64,000 nucleotides of DNA from Janibacter cremeus (lineage in GTDB: Bacteria; Actinomycetota; Actinomycetes; Actinomycetales; Dermatophilaceae). Within the stretch, counting starts at the first letter, position 1; each line of letters opens with the position of its first letter. The translations under genes were made by a program, and so were the position numbers. Where the stretch lies: NCBI RefSeq assembly GCF_029395675.1, contig NZ_CP115184.1, positions 1,178,001 through 1,242,000 of the forward strand, read 5' to 3'. Under the pieces are notes generated by a model. That model searched no databases and was not told the DNA's origin. It was given only the letters and a program-made list of their open reading frames with translations. This document shows positions 1 through 7,749 of the stretch, piece after piece.

Positions 1-384
1 CAGGCCGTCGACGGGGTCGGTGGAGAGAGCCTCGAGGGTGGCGCGCAGGGCGGCGGTCGGATCACCGTCGGTCGGGACCCCGACGGGCGGCTCGCCGATC
101 CAGTGGGCCCGACCGTCCTGCTCGGTGAGCGTCGCGCGGCTCTGCGCACCGACGATCGACCAGCGCGACCACACCCCACCGTGCTCGGCCGACTCGAGCA
201 GGAAGGTCCCCGGCGCGCCGCCACCGAGCTTGCGGTAGACGCCGACCGGTGTCTCGCCGTCGGCGATGAGTCGGCGCACGACCGGCACCACCCGCCGGTC
301 ACGGGCGAGGACGGTGAAGGCGTCCAGGTCGGGCCAGGTCCGGCCCGGGGCGAGGTCGGGGATCTCGGTGCGGGGCGCACTCAT
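1..384 (-). CDS. trpE: Anthranilate synthase component I, N-terminal part (cut by window edge)
   Basis: TrpE converts chorismate to anthranilate with a glutamine amidotransferase partner, the first step of tryptophan synthesis. Only the first 128 codons are inside the window. The translation starts [14 protein letters not shown] and contains FLLESAEHG, the LLES element that in this family forms part of the tryptophan feedback site, followed by WSRWSIVGA. The ATG overlaps the hisI stop codon (ATGA), so hisI and trpE are probably co-transcribed and translationally coupled. The catalytic chorismate-binding domain lies beyond the edge, so intactness cannot be judged. Confidence 0.9.
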   Translation of the reverse strand, partial: MSAPRTEIPDLAPGRTWPDLDAFTVLARDRRVVPVVRRLIADGETPVGVYRKLGGGAPGTFLLESAEHGGVWSRWSIVGAQSRATLTEQDGRAHWIGEPPVGVPTDGDPTAALRATLEALSTDPVDGL

Positions 385-761
385 GGCCGCTCTCCCGGGT
401 CCGCCCCGAGATCTCCCGCGTCGAAGCAGGTGCGCCGGCCCGTGTGGCAGGCAGCGCCGACCTGGTCGACGCGGACGAGGAGTGCGTCACCGTCGCAGTC
501 GAGGGCGACCGATCGGACGTGCTGCGTGTGGCCCGAGGTGTCGCCCTTGCGCCAGTACTCCTGGCGGCTGCGGGACCAGAAGGTCACCCGGCCGGACGTC
601 AGTGTGCGGTGCAGCGCCTCGTCGTCCATCCATCCGAGCATCAGCACCTCACCGGTGTCGTGCTGCTGGATGATGGCCGCGACGAGTCCGGCGGAGTCAC
701 GGGTCAGGCGCGCCGCGACCTCGGCGGGCAGGGGCGAGGAAGGGGTGGACACGCCTGCCAT
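381..761 (-). CDS. hisI: Phosphoribosyl-AMP cyclohydrolase
   Basis: HisI opens the adenine ring of phosphoribosyl-AMP in histidine synthesis. The 126-residue product has the family signature: WMDDEAL, then [17 protein letters not shown], a metal-binding DCDGD, and the zinc-ligand region [12 protein letters not shown]. It is the stand-alone cyclohydrolase form; the pyrophosphatase HisE is a separate gene about 3.7 kb away. The start is ATG at 761; a GTG three codons later is the alternative. It overlaps trpE by four bases, and hisF lies upstream beyond a plus-strand gene, so the histidine genes are scattered but close. Confidence 0.96.
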   Translation of the reverse strand: MAGVSTPSSPLPAEVAARLTRDSAGLVAAIIQQHDTGEVLMLGWMDDEALHRTLTSGRVTFWSRSRQEYWRKGDTSGHTQHVRSVALDCDGDALLVRVDQVGAACHTGRRTCFDAGDLGADPGERP

Positions 762-912
762 TCTGCACTCCGGCGCCGGCCGCCGCCGAGCCGCCCACCG
801 CGATGTCAGCCGGGTCTCGAATAGGCCACGGACGCCCCGGCGGCGCCGTCCGTCCAGACGGCGGGGTTACCCTTCGACGTCATACGACCTGTCTCCCGAC
901 CCCGGAGTACCG

Positions 913-1551
913 ATGATCCGCCATGCCAGCATCGAGCGAGCCGCCCTGTGCGACACCTTCCTCGAGGTCGGGCCCGATGCGCCCACGCTCTGCGGTGACT
1001 GGACCAGCGGAGACCTGCTCGCCCACCTCCTCGTGCGTGAGGGCCGCCCCGATGCCTCCGCGGGCATCTACGTCCCCGCCCTGGCGGGCCGGGCCGAGAA
1101 GGCCATGGCCCGCCTGCGGGCCGAGCACGACCACGAGGCGCTCGTCGAGCGACTGCGCCAGGGCCCACCGGCGTGGCACCCGACGCGCGTCGCCGCGGTG
1201 GACGAGAAGGTCAACCTCGTGGAGTTCTTCGTCCACCACGAGGACGTCCTGCGGGCAGGTCTCGGCGCGCCCCGGCGCTCGTTGAGCGCCGAGCACATCG
1301 CGGCCCTGGGGGACCAGCTCGCGGTGATGGGCAGGATGCTCTTCCGCCGCACGCGTGGGGTCCGGGTCGAGCTCGTCACCGCCAAGCGCCACACGCGGAT
1401 CGGCTCCGGTGACGGACCGGTGGTCCAGATCCACGGGCGTCCGGGCGAGATCCTGCTGTTCGGCTTCGGCCGGCGGGACGTCGCCGAGGTCGAGCTGATC
1501 GGCCCACCGGAGGCCGTCGAGACGGTCCGGACGACCGACTACGGCCTCTAG
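913..1551 (+). CDS. TIGR03085-family metal-binding protein (DinB/mycothiol-type fold)
   Basis: The 212-residue protein begins [20 protein letters not shown] and resembles the actinobacterial TIGR03085 family, related to the mycothiol-dependent maleylpyruvate isomerase/DinB four-helix group. Candidate metal ligands are the His in [10 protein letters not shown] and the His pair in [11 protein letters not shown]. The substrate is unknown for the family; a thiol-transfer or detoxification role is only an inference. I chose the ATG at 913 because it begins the family-typical N terminus, although the same frame is open far upstream. Its TAG stop lies in a CTAG palindrome that also supplies the stop codon of convergent hisF. 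Confidence 0.8.
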   Translation: MIRHASIERAALCDTFLEVGPDAPTLCGDWTSGDLLAHLLVREGRPDASAGIYVPALAGRAEKAMARLRAEHDHEALVERLRQGPPAWHPTRVAAVDEKVNLVEFFVHHEDVLRAGLGAPRRSLSAEHIAALGDQLAVMGRMLFRRTRGVRVELVTAKRHTRIGSGDGPVVQIHGRPGEILLFGFGRRDVAEVELIGPPEAVETVRTTDYGL

Positions 1552-2354
1552 GCGCTGTCCTCCCGGTCACCGGCGTCACCGCGCCGGACGGGGTGGCCCG
1601 CGGCGGCCAGGGCGTCCTTGACCGCCCCGATCGTCACCTCGCCGAAGTGGAAGATGCTCGCCGCGAGCACGGCATCGGCTCCGGCGTCGACCGCCGGCGG
1701 GAAGTGCTCCGCGGTCCCCGCTCCCCCGCTGGCGACCACCGGGATGGTGACCTCGGGACGGACCGCGGCGATCAGCTCGAGGTCGAAGCCGGCCTTCGTG
1801 CCGTCCGCGTCCATCGAGTTCAGGAGGATCTCACCGGCGCCGAGCTCGGCGGCCCGGGCACACCACTCGACCGCATCGATCCCCGTGCCGCGGCGACCCC
1901 CGTGGGTCGTCACCTCGAACCCCTCCCCGAGGGAGCCGTCCGCGGCGCGGCGGCGACGCACGTCTGCGGAGAGGACGAGCACCTGGGCGCCGAACCGGTC
2001 GGCGACCTCGCTGATCAGCTCGGGGCGGGCGATCGCGGCGGTGTTGACGCCGACCTTGTCCGCGCCGCAGCGCAGCAGACGGTCCACGTCCTCGACGGTG
2101 CGCACGCCTCCGCCGACGGTCAACGGGATGAAGACCTCCTCGGCGGTGCGGGTGACCACGTCGTAGGTGGTCGACCGGTCGCCGCTGCTGGCGGTGACGT
2201 CGAGGAAGGTCAGCTCGTCCGCCCCCTCCCGGCCGTACCGGCGGGCGAGCTCGACCGGGTCGCCGGCATCGCGGAGGTTCTCGAAGTTGACGCCCTTGAC
2301 GACCCGTCCGGCGTCGACGTCGAGGCAGGGGATGACACGTACGGCGAGGGACAC
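1548..2354 (-). CDS. hisF: Imidazole glycerol phosphate synthase, cyclase subunit
   Basis: HisF is the TIM-barrel cyclase that uses ammonia from HisH to form imidazole glycerol phosphate and AICAR. The 268-residue product opens with [16 protein letters not shown], carrying the first catalytic Asp, and has [10 protein letters not shown] with the second; [14 protein letters not shown] and [13 protein letters not shown] are phosphate-binding loops. The start is GTG at 2354, which follows a TAGGCT -10 box by 6 nt, so the mRNA is probably leaderless. The gene ends head-on with the TIGR03085 gene, sharing the CTAG stop palindrome. No hisH or hisA is present in this window. Confidence 0.97.
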   Translation of the reverse strand: MSLAVRVIPCLDVDAGRVVKGVNFENLRDAGDPVELARRYGREGADELTFLDVTASSGDRSTTYDVVTRTAEEVFIPLTVGGGVRTVEDVDRLLRCGADKVGVNTAAIARPELISEVADRFGAQVLVLSADVRRRRAADGSLGEGFEVTTHGGRRGTGIDAVEWCARAAELGAGEILLNSMDADGTKAGFDLELIAAVRPEVTIPVVASGGAGTAEHFPPAVDAGADAVLAASIFHFGEVTIGAVKDALAAAGHPVRRGDAGDREDSA

Positions 2355-2360
2355 GCTGGC

Positions 2361-2366
2361 AGCCTA
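2361..2366 (-). promoter_or_regulatory. Predicted -10 box for leaderless hisF
   Basis: Reading on the minus strand, TAGGCT fits the actinobacterial TANNNT -10 pattern and is followed by 6 nt and then the hisF GTG. That spacing puts the transcription start at or next to the start codon, and no Shine-Dalgarno sequence is seen. The box sits where the -35 of the divergent plus-strand promoter would lie. Confidence 0.55.
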
Positions 2367-2384
2367 CCCAGCCTCGGCGCGGGC

Positions 2385-2390
2385 TACGCT
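2385..2390 (+). promoter_or_regulatory. Predicted -10 box for the P-loop kinase gene
   Basis: TACGCT fits TANNNT and is followed by 8 nt and the ATG at 2399. No ribosome-binding site lies between them, so the transcript is probably leaderless or has a very short leader. It faces away from the hisF -10 box 18 nt to its left. Confidence 0.5.
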
Positions 2391-2398
2391 TCGCCCCG

Positions 2399-2941
2399 AT
2401 GCAGCCCGTGACCCGGATCCTCGCCCACGCCGCCGACGCGCCCCCGTCCTGCGGGGCCGTGCGCGTCATCGGCATCGACGGGCGCAGCGGATCGGGCAAG
2501 ACCTCACTCGGCCGGCAGGTCGCCGCGCGGTGGTCGGCCCCGTTGGTCTCGATGGACGAGATCTACCCGGGCTGGGACGGCCTGGCCGACGCGGTCGGCA
2601 TCCTCGTGCAGCACGTCCTCCTCCCCGTGTCCGAGGGCCGGGGTGCGGTCGTGCCCACGTGGGACTGGACCGCCCACGCGCCCGGCCCCCGTCGGGAGCT
2701 GGCCGTGGGGGGACGGCTCGTGGTCGAGGGCTGCGGCAGCACCGTGGGCGCGGCCTCGCCCCTGGTGGGCACCCGCGTCTGGCTCGACGGTCCGGCACCC
2801 GTGCGTCGGGCGCGCGCGATCGAGCGCGACGGCGAGGTCTTCGAGCAGCACTGGGACATGTGGGCCCGGCAGGAGGCGGCGCTCTTCGGCCGGGACGGCA
2901 CCCGTGAGCGTGCCCATCTCCTCTTCGACACCGGTGCGTAG
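2399..2941 (+). CDS. Small P-loop kinase-like protein (uridine-kinase-like)
   Basis: The 180-residue protein has a clear Walker A, GIDGRSGSGKTS, at about residues 22-33, then LVSMDEIYPGWDGL, an Asp position typical of nucleoside kinase-like P-loop proteins, and WDW plus LVVEGCGS further on. This architecture is common in actinobacterial proteins annotated as uridine kinase or AAA ATPase, but the substrate is not known. It stands alone on the plus strand between hisF and the hisG operon, and converges with the PH-domain gene across 19 bases. I can support a phosphotransferase fold, not a specific reaction. Confidence 0.75.
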   Translation: MQPVTRILAHAADAPPSCGAVRVIGIDGRSGSGKTSLGRQVAARWSAPLVSMDEIYPGWDGLADAVGILVQHVLLPVSEGRGAVVPTWDWTAHAPGPRRELAVGGRLVVEGCGSTVGAASPLVGTRVWLDGPAPVRRARAIERDGEVFEQHWDMWARQEAALFGRDGTRERAHLLFDTGA

Positions 2942-2960
2942 CCGGCCGGGCGGAGGGGGC

Positions 2961-3386
2961 TCAGCGCCCCACGAGGTCGGCCAGCTGCTGCGCGGCCTCG
3001 AGGGAGCGCGGTCCGTCGGCCCGCTGGATGGCCATGACGGCCATCTCCGTGCCGTCGGCGAGATCGAGCCGCACCCACGGCATGCCCTGCGAGAAGCGCA
3101 CCGCGACGATGTCCTCCCACGGCACGTGCTCCCCGGGCCCGAGGTTGCGCACCCACAGCCCGTCGGCGTCCGGCCGGGCGTGGATCGTGGCGTAGCGGTG
3201 CATGAAGGCAGCGGTCGCCACACCGATCCCGGCACTGGTGAACCGGTCCATGGGGCCGTAGCGCTCGGGCAGGAGGACGGCCAGCGCGAGGGCCCCGACG
3301 AGGATCGCCACCCCGATGACGATGGGCACGATGCGTCCCCGGACGGGACGGAAGGTCGGCGCGGACGAACGGTCCATCTCCGTCAC
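2961..3386 (-). CDS. PH-domain membrane protein
   Basis: The product (141 residues from GTG at 3386) has a short cytosolic start, one hydrophobic hairpin (IVPIVIGVAILVGALALAVL) and a second apolar stretch, then a domain with LWVRNLGPGEHVPWEDIVAV and FSQGMPWVRL, the pattern of small actinobacterial PH-like proteins (bPH_6 type). The GTG overlaps the hisG stop (GTGA), which favours this start over the ATG four codons later. It is the last gene of a hisE-hisG-PH operon. No histidine-related function is known for the family, and its role is unknown. Confidence 0.8.
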   Translation of the reverse strand: MTEMDRSSAPTFRPVRGRIVPIVIGVAILVGALALAVLLPERYGPMDRFTSAGIGVATAAFMHRYATIHARPDADGLWVRNLGPGEHVPWEDIVAVRFSQGMPWVRLDLADGTEMAVMAIQRADGPRSLEAAQQLADLVGR

Positions 3387-4222
3387 AGGCGGCACGCCGA
3401 GATCTCCGTGACGAGGATCGCCCGTGCCCCGAGGTCGTACAGCTCGTCCATGATCCGGTTGGTCTGCCCGCGCGGGACCATGGAGCGCACCGCGCACCAC
3501 GTCTCGTCGTGCAGGGTGCTGACGGTCGGCGACTCCAGCCCGGGAGTCAGCTCCACCGCCCGGGAGACGAGGTCGGCCGGGCAGTCGTAGTCGAGCAGCA
3601 CGTACTCCCGGGCCGTGACGACGCCCTTGATGCGCCGGTGCAGCACGTCGATCCCGACCTCGCTGGCGTCGGACCGCCGGATGAGCACGGCCTCGCTGCG
3701 CAGGATCGGCTCGCCGAAGACCTCCAGTCCCTGCTGCCGCAGGGTGGTGCCGGTCTCGACGACGTCGGCGATGGCGTCGGCGACCCCGAGGGTGATCGCG
3801 GTCTCGACCGCTCCGTCCAGGCGCACGACCTCGGTGGAGATCCCCTTCGCCGCGAGGTGGTCGCGCACGAGGCCCGCGTAGGAGGTGGCCACCCGGCGAC
3901 CGTCGAGGTCGGCCGCGGTGCTGGCCTCACCGGGACGGCCGGCGAAACGGAAGGTCGACCCGGCGAAGCCCAGGCCCATGACCTCGGTCGCGGCCGAGCC
4001 GGAGTCGAGGAGCAGGTCACGCCCGGTGATCCCGGCATCGACCTGCCCCTTGCCGACGTAGAGGGCGACGTCACGGGGGCGCAGGTAGAAGAACTCGACG
4101 TCGTTGTCGGGGTCGGCGACGACGAGCTCCTTGCTGTCGCGACGGACCCGGTAGCCCGCCTCGCGGAGCATCTCCACGGCGGGTTCGGACAGGGAGCCCT
4201 TGTTGGGCACGGCGATACGCAC
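3383..4222 (-). CDS. hisG: ATP phosphoribosyltransferase, long form
   Basis: HisG condenses ATP with PRPP, the committed step of histidine synthesis. The 279-residue length and the C-terminal segment after about residue 205 (ending DLGARAILVTEISACRL, an ACT-like regulatory domain) identify the long hexameric, histidine-inhibited form rather than the short HisG that needs HisZ. The N terminus MRIAVPNKGSLSEPA and the loop ADAIADVVETGTTLRQ match the family. The start is GTG at 4222, ten bases after hisE; the stop overlaps the PH-protein start. Confidence 0.96.
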   Translation of the reverse strand: MRIAVPNKGSLSEPAVEMLREAGYRVRRDSKELVVADPDNDVEFFYLRPRDVALYVGKGQVDAGITGRDLLLDSGSAATEVMGLGFAGSTFRFAGRPGEASTAADLDGRRVATSYAGLVRDHLAAKGISTEVVRLDGAVETAITLGVADAIADVVETGTTLRQQGLEVFGEPILRSEAVLIRRSDASEVGIDVLHRRIKGVVTAREYVLLDYDCPADLVSRAVELTPGLESPTVSTLHDETWCAVRSMVPRGQTNRIMDELYDLGARAILVTEISACRL

Positions 4223-4232
4223 GTCGGTCCTC

Positions 4233-4496
4233 TCAGAGGTGGGTGTAGACGTCGTCGGGGGTCAGGCCACCGTCGATCATCAGCACCTGCAGGTGGTAGA
4301 GGAGCTGGCTGATCTCCTCGGCCAGCTCCTCCTTGCTCTCGTACTCCGCGGCCATCCACACCTCGGCGGCCTCCTCGACGATCTTCTTGCCGATCGCGTG
4401 GGTGCCGGCGTCGAGCTGGGCGACGGTGCCCGAGCCCTCGGGCCGCTCGGCGGCCTTCTGGGTGAGTTCGGCGAAGAGGGTCTCGAAGGTCTTCAC
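4233..4496 (-). CDS. hisE: Phosphoribosyl-ATP pyrophosphatase
   Basis: HisE removes pyrophosphate from phosphoribosyl-ATP, the second step of histidine synthesis. The 87-residue all-alpha MazG-like protein shows [17 protein letters not shown] and [16 protein letters not shown], which carry the acidic Mg-binding residues. It starts with GTG at 4496 and is first in the hisE-hisG-PH operon. A TAGGCT -10 box lies 8 nt upstream, so translation is probably leaderless. Confidence 0.95.
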   Translation of the reverse strand: MKTFETLFAELTQKAAERPEGSGTVAQLDAGTHAIGKKIVEEAAEVWMAAEYESKEELAEEISQLLYHLQVLMIDGGLTPDDVYTHL

Positions 4497-4504
4497 AACG
4501 GGCC

Positions 4505-4510
4505 AGCCTA
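4505..4510 (-). promoter_or_regulatory. Predicted -10 box for the hisEG operon
   Basis: Minus-strand TAGGCT, identical to the hisF -10 box, is followed by 8 nt and the hisE GTG. There is no Shine-Dalgarno sequence between them. Two histidine genes thus share the same hexamer and leaderless layout. Confidence 0.5.
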
Positions 4511-4585
4511 GTTGGCGCCGGCCGGTGCCGACGCCACGGGTTCACCGTCCGGACGCGGATGCGGCTCGCGCGCCGTCGGGGGACG

Positions 4586-5242
4586 TCAGTGGGCGTGGCG
4601 CTGCGCGAGCTCCCGCAGCTCGTCGACCGCGCCCGCGGCGTCGTCCGCCCCGTAGACGGCCGACCCGGCGACGAAGACGTCGGCCCCGGCCTCGGCGCAC
4701 TGCTCGATGGTCCTCGCCGAGACCCCGCCGTCGACCTGGACCCAGATGTCGCCACCGTGCTTGCGCACGGCCCGACGCACCTGCTCGACCTTGGGCATCT
4801 GGTCGGCCATGAACGACTGCCCGCCGAAGCCGGGCTCGACCGTCATGACGAGCACCATGTCCAGCTCGGGCAGCAGCTCCTCGTAGGCGGCGAAGGGGGT
4901 GTCCGGCTTGAGCGCCATGGACGCCCGGGCGCCCTGCGCGCGGATGTCGCGGGCCAGGGTCACCGGGTCCTTCGCGGCCTCGATGTGGAAGGTGACCGAC
5001 TTCGCCCCGGCCTCGGCGTAGGGCGGGGCCCACCGGTCGGGGTCGTCGATCATCAGGTGGCAGTCGATGGGGATCGGGCTCACCCGCAGCAGCGACTCGA
5101 CGATCGGCAGGCCGAGGGTCAGGTTGGGCACGAAGTGGGCGTCCATGACGTCCACGTGCGCCCAGTCGGCGTTGCTGATCGCCGCCAGCTCGGACTCGAG
5201 GTTGGCGAAGTCGGCGGACAGGATGCTCGGGGAGATCTGCAC
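4586..5242 (-). CDS. rpe: Ribulose-phosphate 3-epimerase
   Basis: Rpe interconverts ribulose 5-phosphate and xylulose 5-phosphate in the pentose phosphate pathway, which supplies ribose for the nucleotide and histidine routes encoded nearby. The 218-residue TIM barrel shows [46 protein letters not shown] and the Asp-bearing [12 protein letters not shown], with His and Asp metal ligands in place. The start is GTG at 5242. It lies 30 bases after rsmB on the same strand. Confidence 0.97.
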   Translation of the reverse strand: MQISPSILSADFANLESELAAISNADWAHVDVMDAHFVPNLTLGLPIVESLLRVSPIPIDCHLMIDDPDRWAPPYAEAGAKSVTFHIEAAKDPVTLARDIRAQGARASMALKPDTPFAAYEELLPELDMVLVMTVEPGFGGQSFMADQMPKVEQVRRAVRKHGGDIWVQVDGGVSARTIEQCAEAGADVFVAGSAVYGADDAAGAVDELRELAQRHAH

Positions 5243-5272
5243 GGGGGTGTCCTTGGTCGAGGGGGGCCGGGG

Positions 5273-6754
5273 TCAGGGCTTCTTGCGCAGCAGGGCGAGG
5301 AACATCCCGTCCGTGCCGTGGATGTGGGGCCACATCTGGGCGTGGGGGCCGTCCCCGAGGTCGGTGAGGTCGCCCGTCGCGACCTGGTCGAGCAGCTCGC
5401 GGGCATCGATCTGCTCCACGTCGTCGCGCTTCTTGAGCACGTCGCGCACGACGAAGGTCGTCTCGGACAGGTGCGGGCTGCACGTCGCGTAGGCGATGAC
5501 ACCGCCGGGGCGGGTGGCCTCGATCGCGGAGACGAGCAGCTCCCGCTGCAGCGGACCGAGGCCGACGAGGTCGCTCGGCTTGCGCCGCCAGCGCGCCTCC
5601 GGACGACGACGCAGGGCCCCGAGGCCGGTGCACGGTGCGTCGACGAGCACGCGGTCGTACCGCTCCGGCTCGTCGGCACCGAGCTCACGACCGTCGCCGG
5701 TGCGGACCTCGAGTCGGCGACCGGCGGCCTCGGCCGCCTCCAGTGCCGGGCGCAGGGTCTGGCGCACCAGCTCGGTTCGGTGGTCACTGATCTCGTTGGC
5801 CACGAGGTCGGCCCCCTGCTCGAGCGCCCTGGCCGCGAGCAGCCCGGCCTTGCCGCCGGGGCCGGCGCACAGGTCCAACCACCGCTCGGGCACGTCCTCG
5901 TCCCGATCGGCGAGCGGCACGGCCGCGAGCGCGAGGGCGAGCAGCTGGCTCCCTTCGTCCTGCACCGCGGCGCGTCCGTCGCGGACCGCCTCGATGGCGC
6001 CGGGGTCTCCCCCGTCGAGCTCGGCGGCGAAGGGGGACCATCGCCCGGCGTGGGCCCCGGCCGCGAGGAGCTCGTCGACCTCGGCGAGACCCGGGCGGGC
6101 GACGAGCGAGACCGGCGCGGGGACGTTGTGCGCGGCCAGCAGCTCCGCGACGGCCTCGTCGGCCGTCTCCGGGGTGGCCGCGCCGTGGCCGATGAGCGCC
6201 TGGCGCAGGGCCTTGACGATCCACACCGGGTGCGAGTGCTCGATCGCCAGGCGCTCGGCGAGCGGCTCGGCGGGCACGACCCGCTGACGCCACTCCTCCG
6301 GGGTGCTCTCGGAGACGCGCCGCATGACCGCGTTGACCAGACCCGCTGCACCCGGCCCGGCCACCGTGCGGGCGAGCCCGACGGCCTGGTCGGCGGCGGC
6401 GTGGTCCGGCACCCGCATGGCGAGCACCTGGTGGACCCCCATCCGGAGGACGTCGAGGACCCCTCCGTCGAGCCGGCTGGTCGGGCGCCCGGTCGCCTCG
6501 ACGATGATCGCGTCGTAGAAGCCCTGCATCCGCAGGGTCCCGTACGTCAGCTCGGTGGCGAAGGCGGCGTCCCGGTCGTCCAGCCGCGCGTGCCGCAGCG
6601 CCCTCGGGAGCTCGAGGTTGGCGTAGGCGCCGTCGCCGACGGCGCGGAGGACGGCGTGGGCGGTGCTGCGTGCCGGGCTCCCCCGGCGGGAGCGTTGCGC
6701 GGGCGCGGTCCGCGACTTGCGGCGGGGGCCCTTCCGCTGTCCGTCGGTGCTCAT
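5273..6754 (-). CDS. rsmB: 16S rRNA m5C methyltransferase RsmB/Sun family
   Basis: The 493-residue protein has an N-terminal NusB-like RNA-binding domain (about residues 25-170) and a C-terminal SAM-dependent Rossmann methyltransferase. Both catalytic cysteines of RNA m5C methylases are visible: [15 protein letters not shown] (motif IV) and [12 protein letters not shown] (motif VI), and [17 protein letters not shown] is the SAM site. Its expected target is C967 of 16S rRNA (E. coli numbering). The first 30 residues are basic and disordered. I chose the ATG at 6754, which overlaps the fmt stop as ATGA; the frame is open further upstream inside fmt. Confidence 0.93.
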   Translation of the reverse strand: MSTDGQRKGPRRKSRTAPAQRSRRGSPARSTAHAVLRAVGDGAYANLELPRALRHARLDDRDAAFATELTYGTLRMQGFYDAIIVEATGRPTSRLDGGVLDVLRMGVHQVLAMRVPDHAAADQAVGLARTVAGPGAAGLVNAVMRRVSESTPEEWRQRVVPAEPLAERLAIEHSHPVWIVKALRQALIGHGAATPETADEAVAELLAAHNVPAPVSLVARPGLAEVDELLAAGAHAGRWSPFAAELDGGDPGAIEAVRDGRAAVQDEGSQLLALALAAVPLADRDEDVPERWLDLCAGPGGKAGLLAARALEQGADLVANEISDHRTELVRQTLRPALEAAEAAGRRLEVRTGDGRELGADEPERYDRVLVDAPCTGLGALRRRPEARWRRKPSDLVGLGPLQRELLVSAIEATRPGGVIAYATCSPHLSETTFVVRDVLKKRDDVEQIDARELLDQVATGDLTDLGDGPHAQMWPHIHGTDGMFLALLRKKP

Positions 6755-7683
6755 GCCTGCTCCTCGCCCAGTCGTTCGTCGGTGGCCACCCGCACGCCCC
6801 GCGCCCAGTCCGCCGCGGGCATCGGCTTCTTGCCCAGGGGGACGACCTCGCCCAGTCGCACGGCCCGGTCCGCCGTGCCGACCAGGACCTCGCGCTTGCG
6901 CGCCTCGATCCGACCCGCTGGCAGCCTCTCCTCGGTGATCGTCACGGGGCCGAGCTTGAGCCGCTCGCCACGGAAGGTCGTCCACGCGCCGGGCGCGGGC
7001 GTGCACCCACGGATGTGCCGGTCGACGGCCATCGCGGGGTGGGCCAGGTCGACCCGTGCGTCGTCGACGGTCAGCTTCGCGGCGTGGCTGACGCCCTCCG
7101 TCGGCTGGGGCCGCGGCTCGAGGTCGCCCGTGGCCACGCCGTCCATCGTCGCCAGCAGGAGTGGGGCGCCCGCGTCGGCGAGCCGGTCGAGGAGAGCCCC
7201 GGCCGTGTCGTCGGGGCGGATCCGCTCGGTCATGGTGCCGAGGACCGGACCGGTGTCGAGACCCGCCTCGATCAGGAAGGTGCTGGCGCCCGTGATCTCG
7301 TCGCCGGCGATGATCGCCCGCTGGACCGGGGCGGCGCCGCGCCAGGCCGGGAGCAGCGAGAAGTGGAGGTTGACCCACCCGTGCGTCGGGATGTCCAGGA
7401 CCTCCCGGGGAAGGAGCGCGCCGTAGGCGACGACCGGGCAGCAGTCCGGTGCCAGGGCGGTCAGCTCGGCCACGAAGTCCGGGTCCCGGGGGCTGGCCGG
7501 CGTCAGGACCGGCAGGCCCAGCTCCTGCGCCACGGTCTTCACCGGCGAGGGCTCGAGGCGACGCCCCCGACCCACCCGCGCGTCGGGTCGGGTGACCACG
7601 GCGACCACCTCGTGGTCGGAGTCGGACAGGGCCCGGAGGGAGGGGACGGCGACCTGCGGGGTCCCGGCAAAGATCAGTCGCAC
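6751..7683 (-). CDS. fmt: Methionyl-tRNA formyltransferase
   Basis: Fmt formylates initiator Met-tRNA. The 310-residue protein begins with GTG at 7683 ([16 protein letters not shown]), which is where the family N terminus falls; an upstream in-frame start would add 18 unrelated residues. The formyl-transfer site is seen as [19 protein letters not shown], and [15 protein letters not shown] residues belong to the C-terminal tRNA-binding domain. It is followed by rsmB with a four-base overlap and preceded by priA 66 bases upstream, the usual actinobacterial priA-fmt-rsmB order. Confidence 0.95.
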   Translation of the reverse strand: MRLIFAGTPQVAVPSLRALSDSDHEVVAVVTRPDARVGRGRRLEPSPVKTVAQELGLPVLTPASPRDPDFVAELTALAPDCCPVVAYGALLPREVLDIPTHGWVNLHFSLLPAWRGAAPVQRAIIAGDEITGASTFLIEAGLDTGPVLGTMTERIRPDDTAGALLDRLADAGAPLLLATMDGVATGDLEPRPQPTEGVSHAAKLTVDDARVDLAHPAMAVDRHIRGCTPAPGAWTTFRGERLKLGPVTITEERLPAGRIEARKREVLVGTADRAVRLGEVVPLGKKPMPAADWARGVRVATDERLGEEQA

Positions 7684-7749
7684 GGGGGCGATTCTAGGCG
7701 CCGCACGGCCGGGCACCGTCGCGGCCCGCGCCGTCACGCGCCCGGGGCG

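Noticed and set aside
4559..7426. A plus-strand open frame of 955 codons
   Set aside because: Antisense of rpe, rsmB and fmt; composition is Arg/Gly/Val-rich with no domains.
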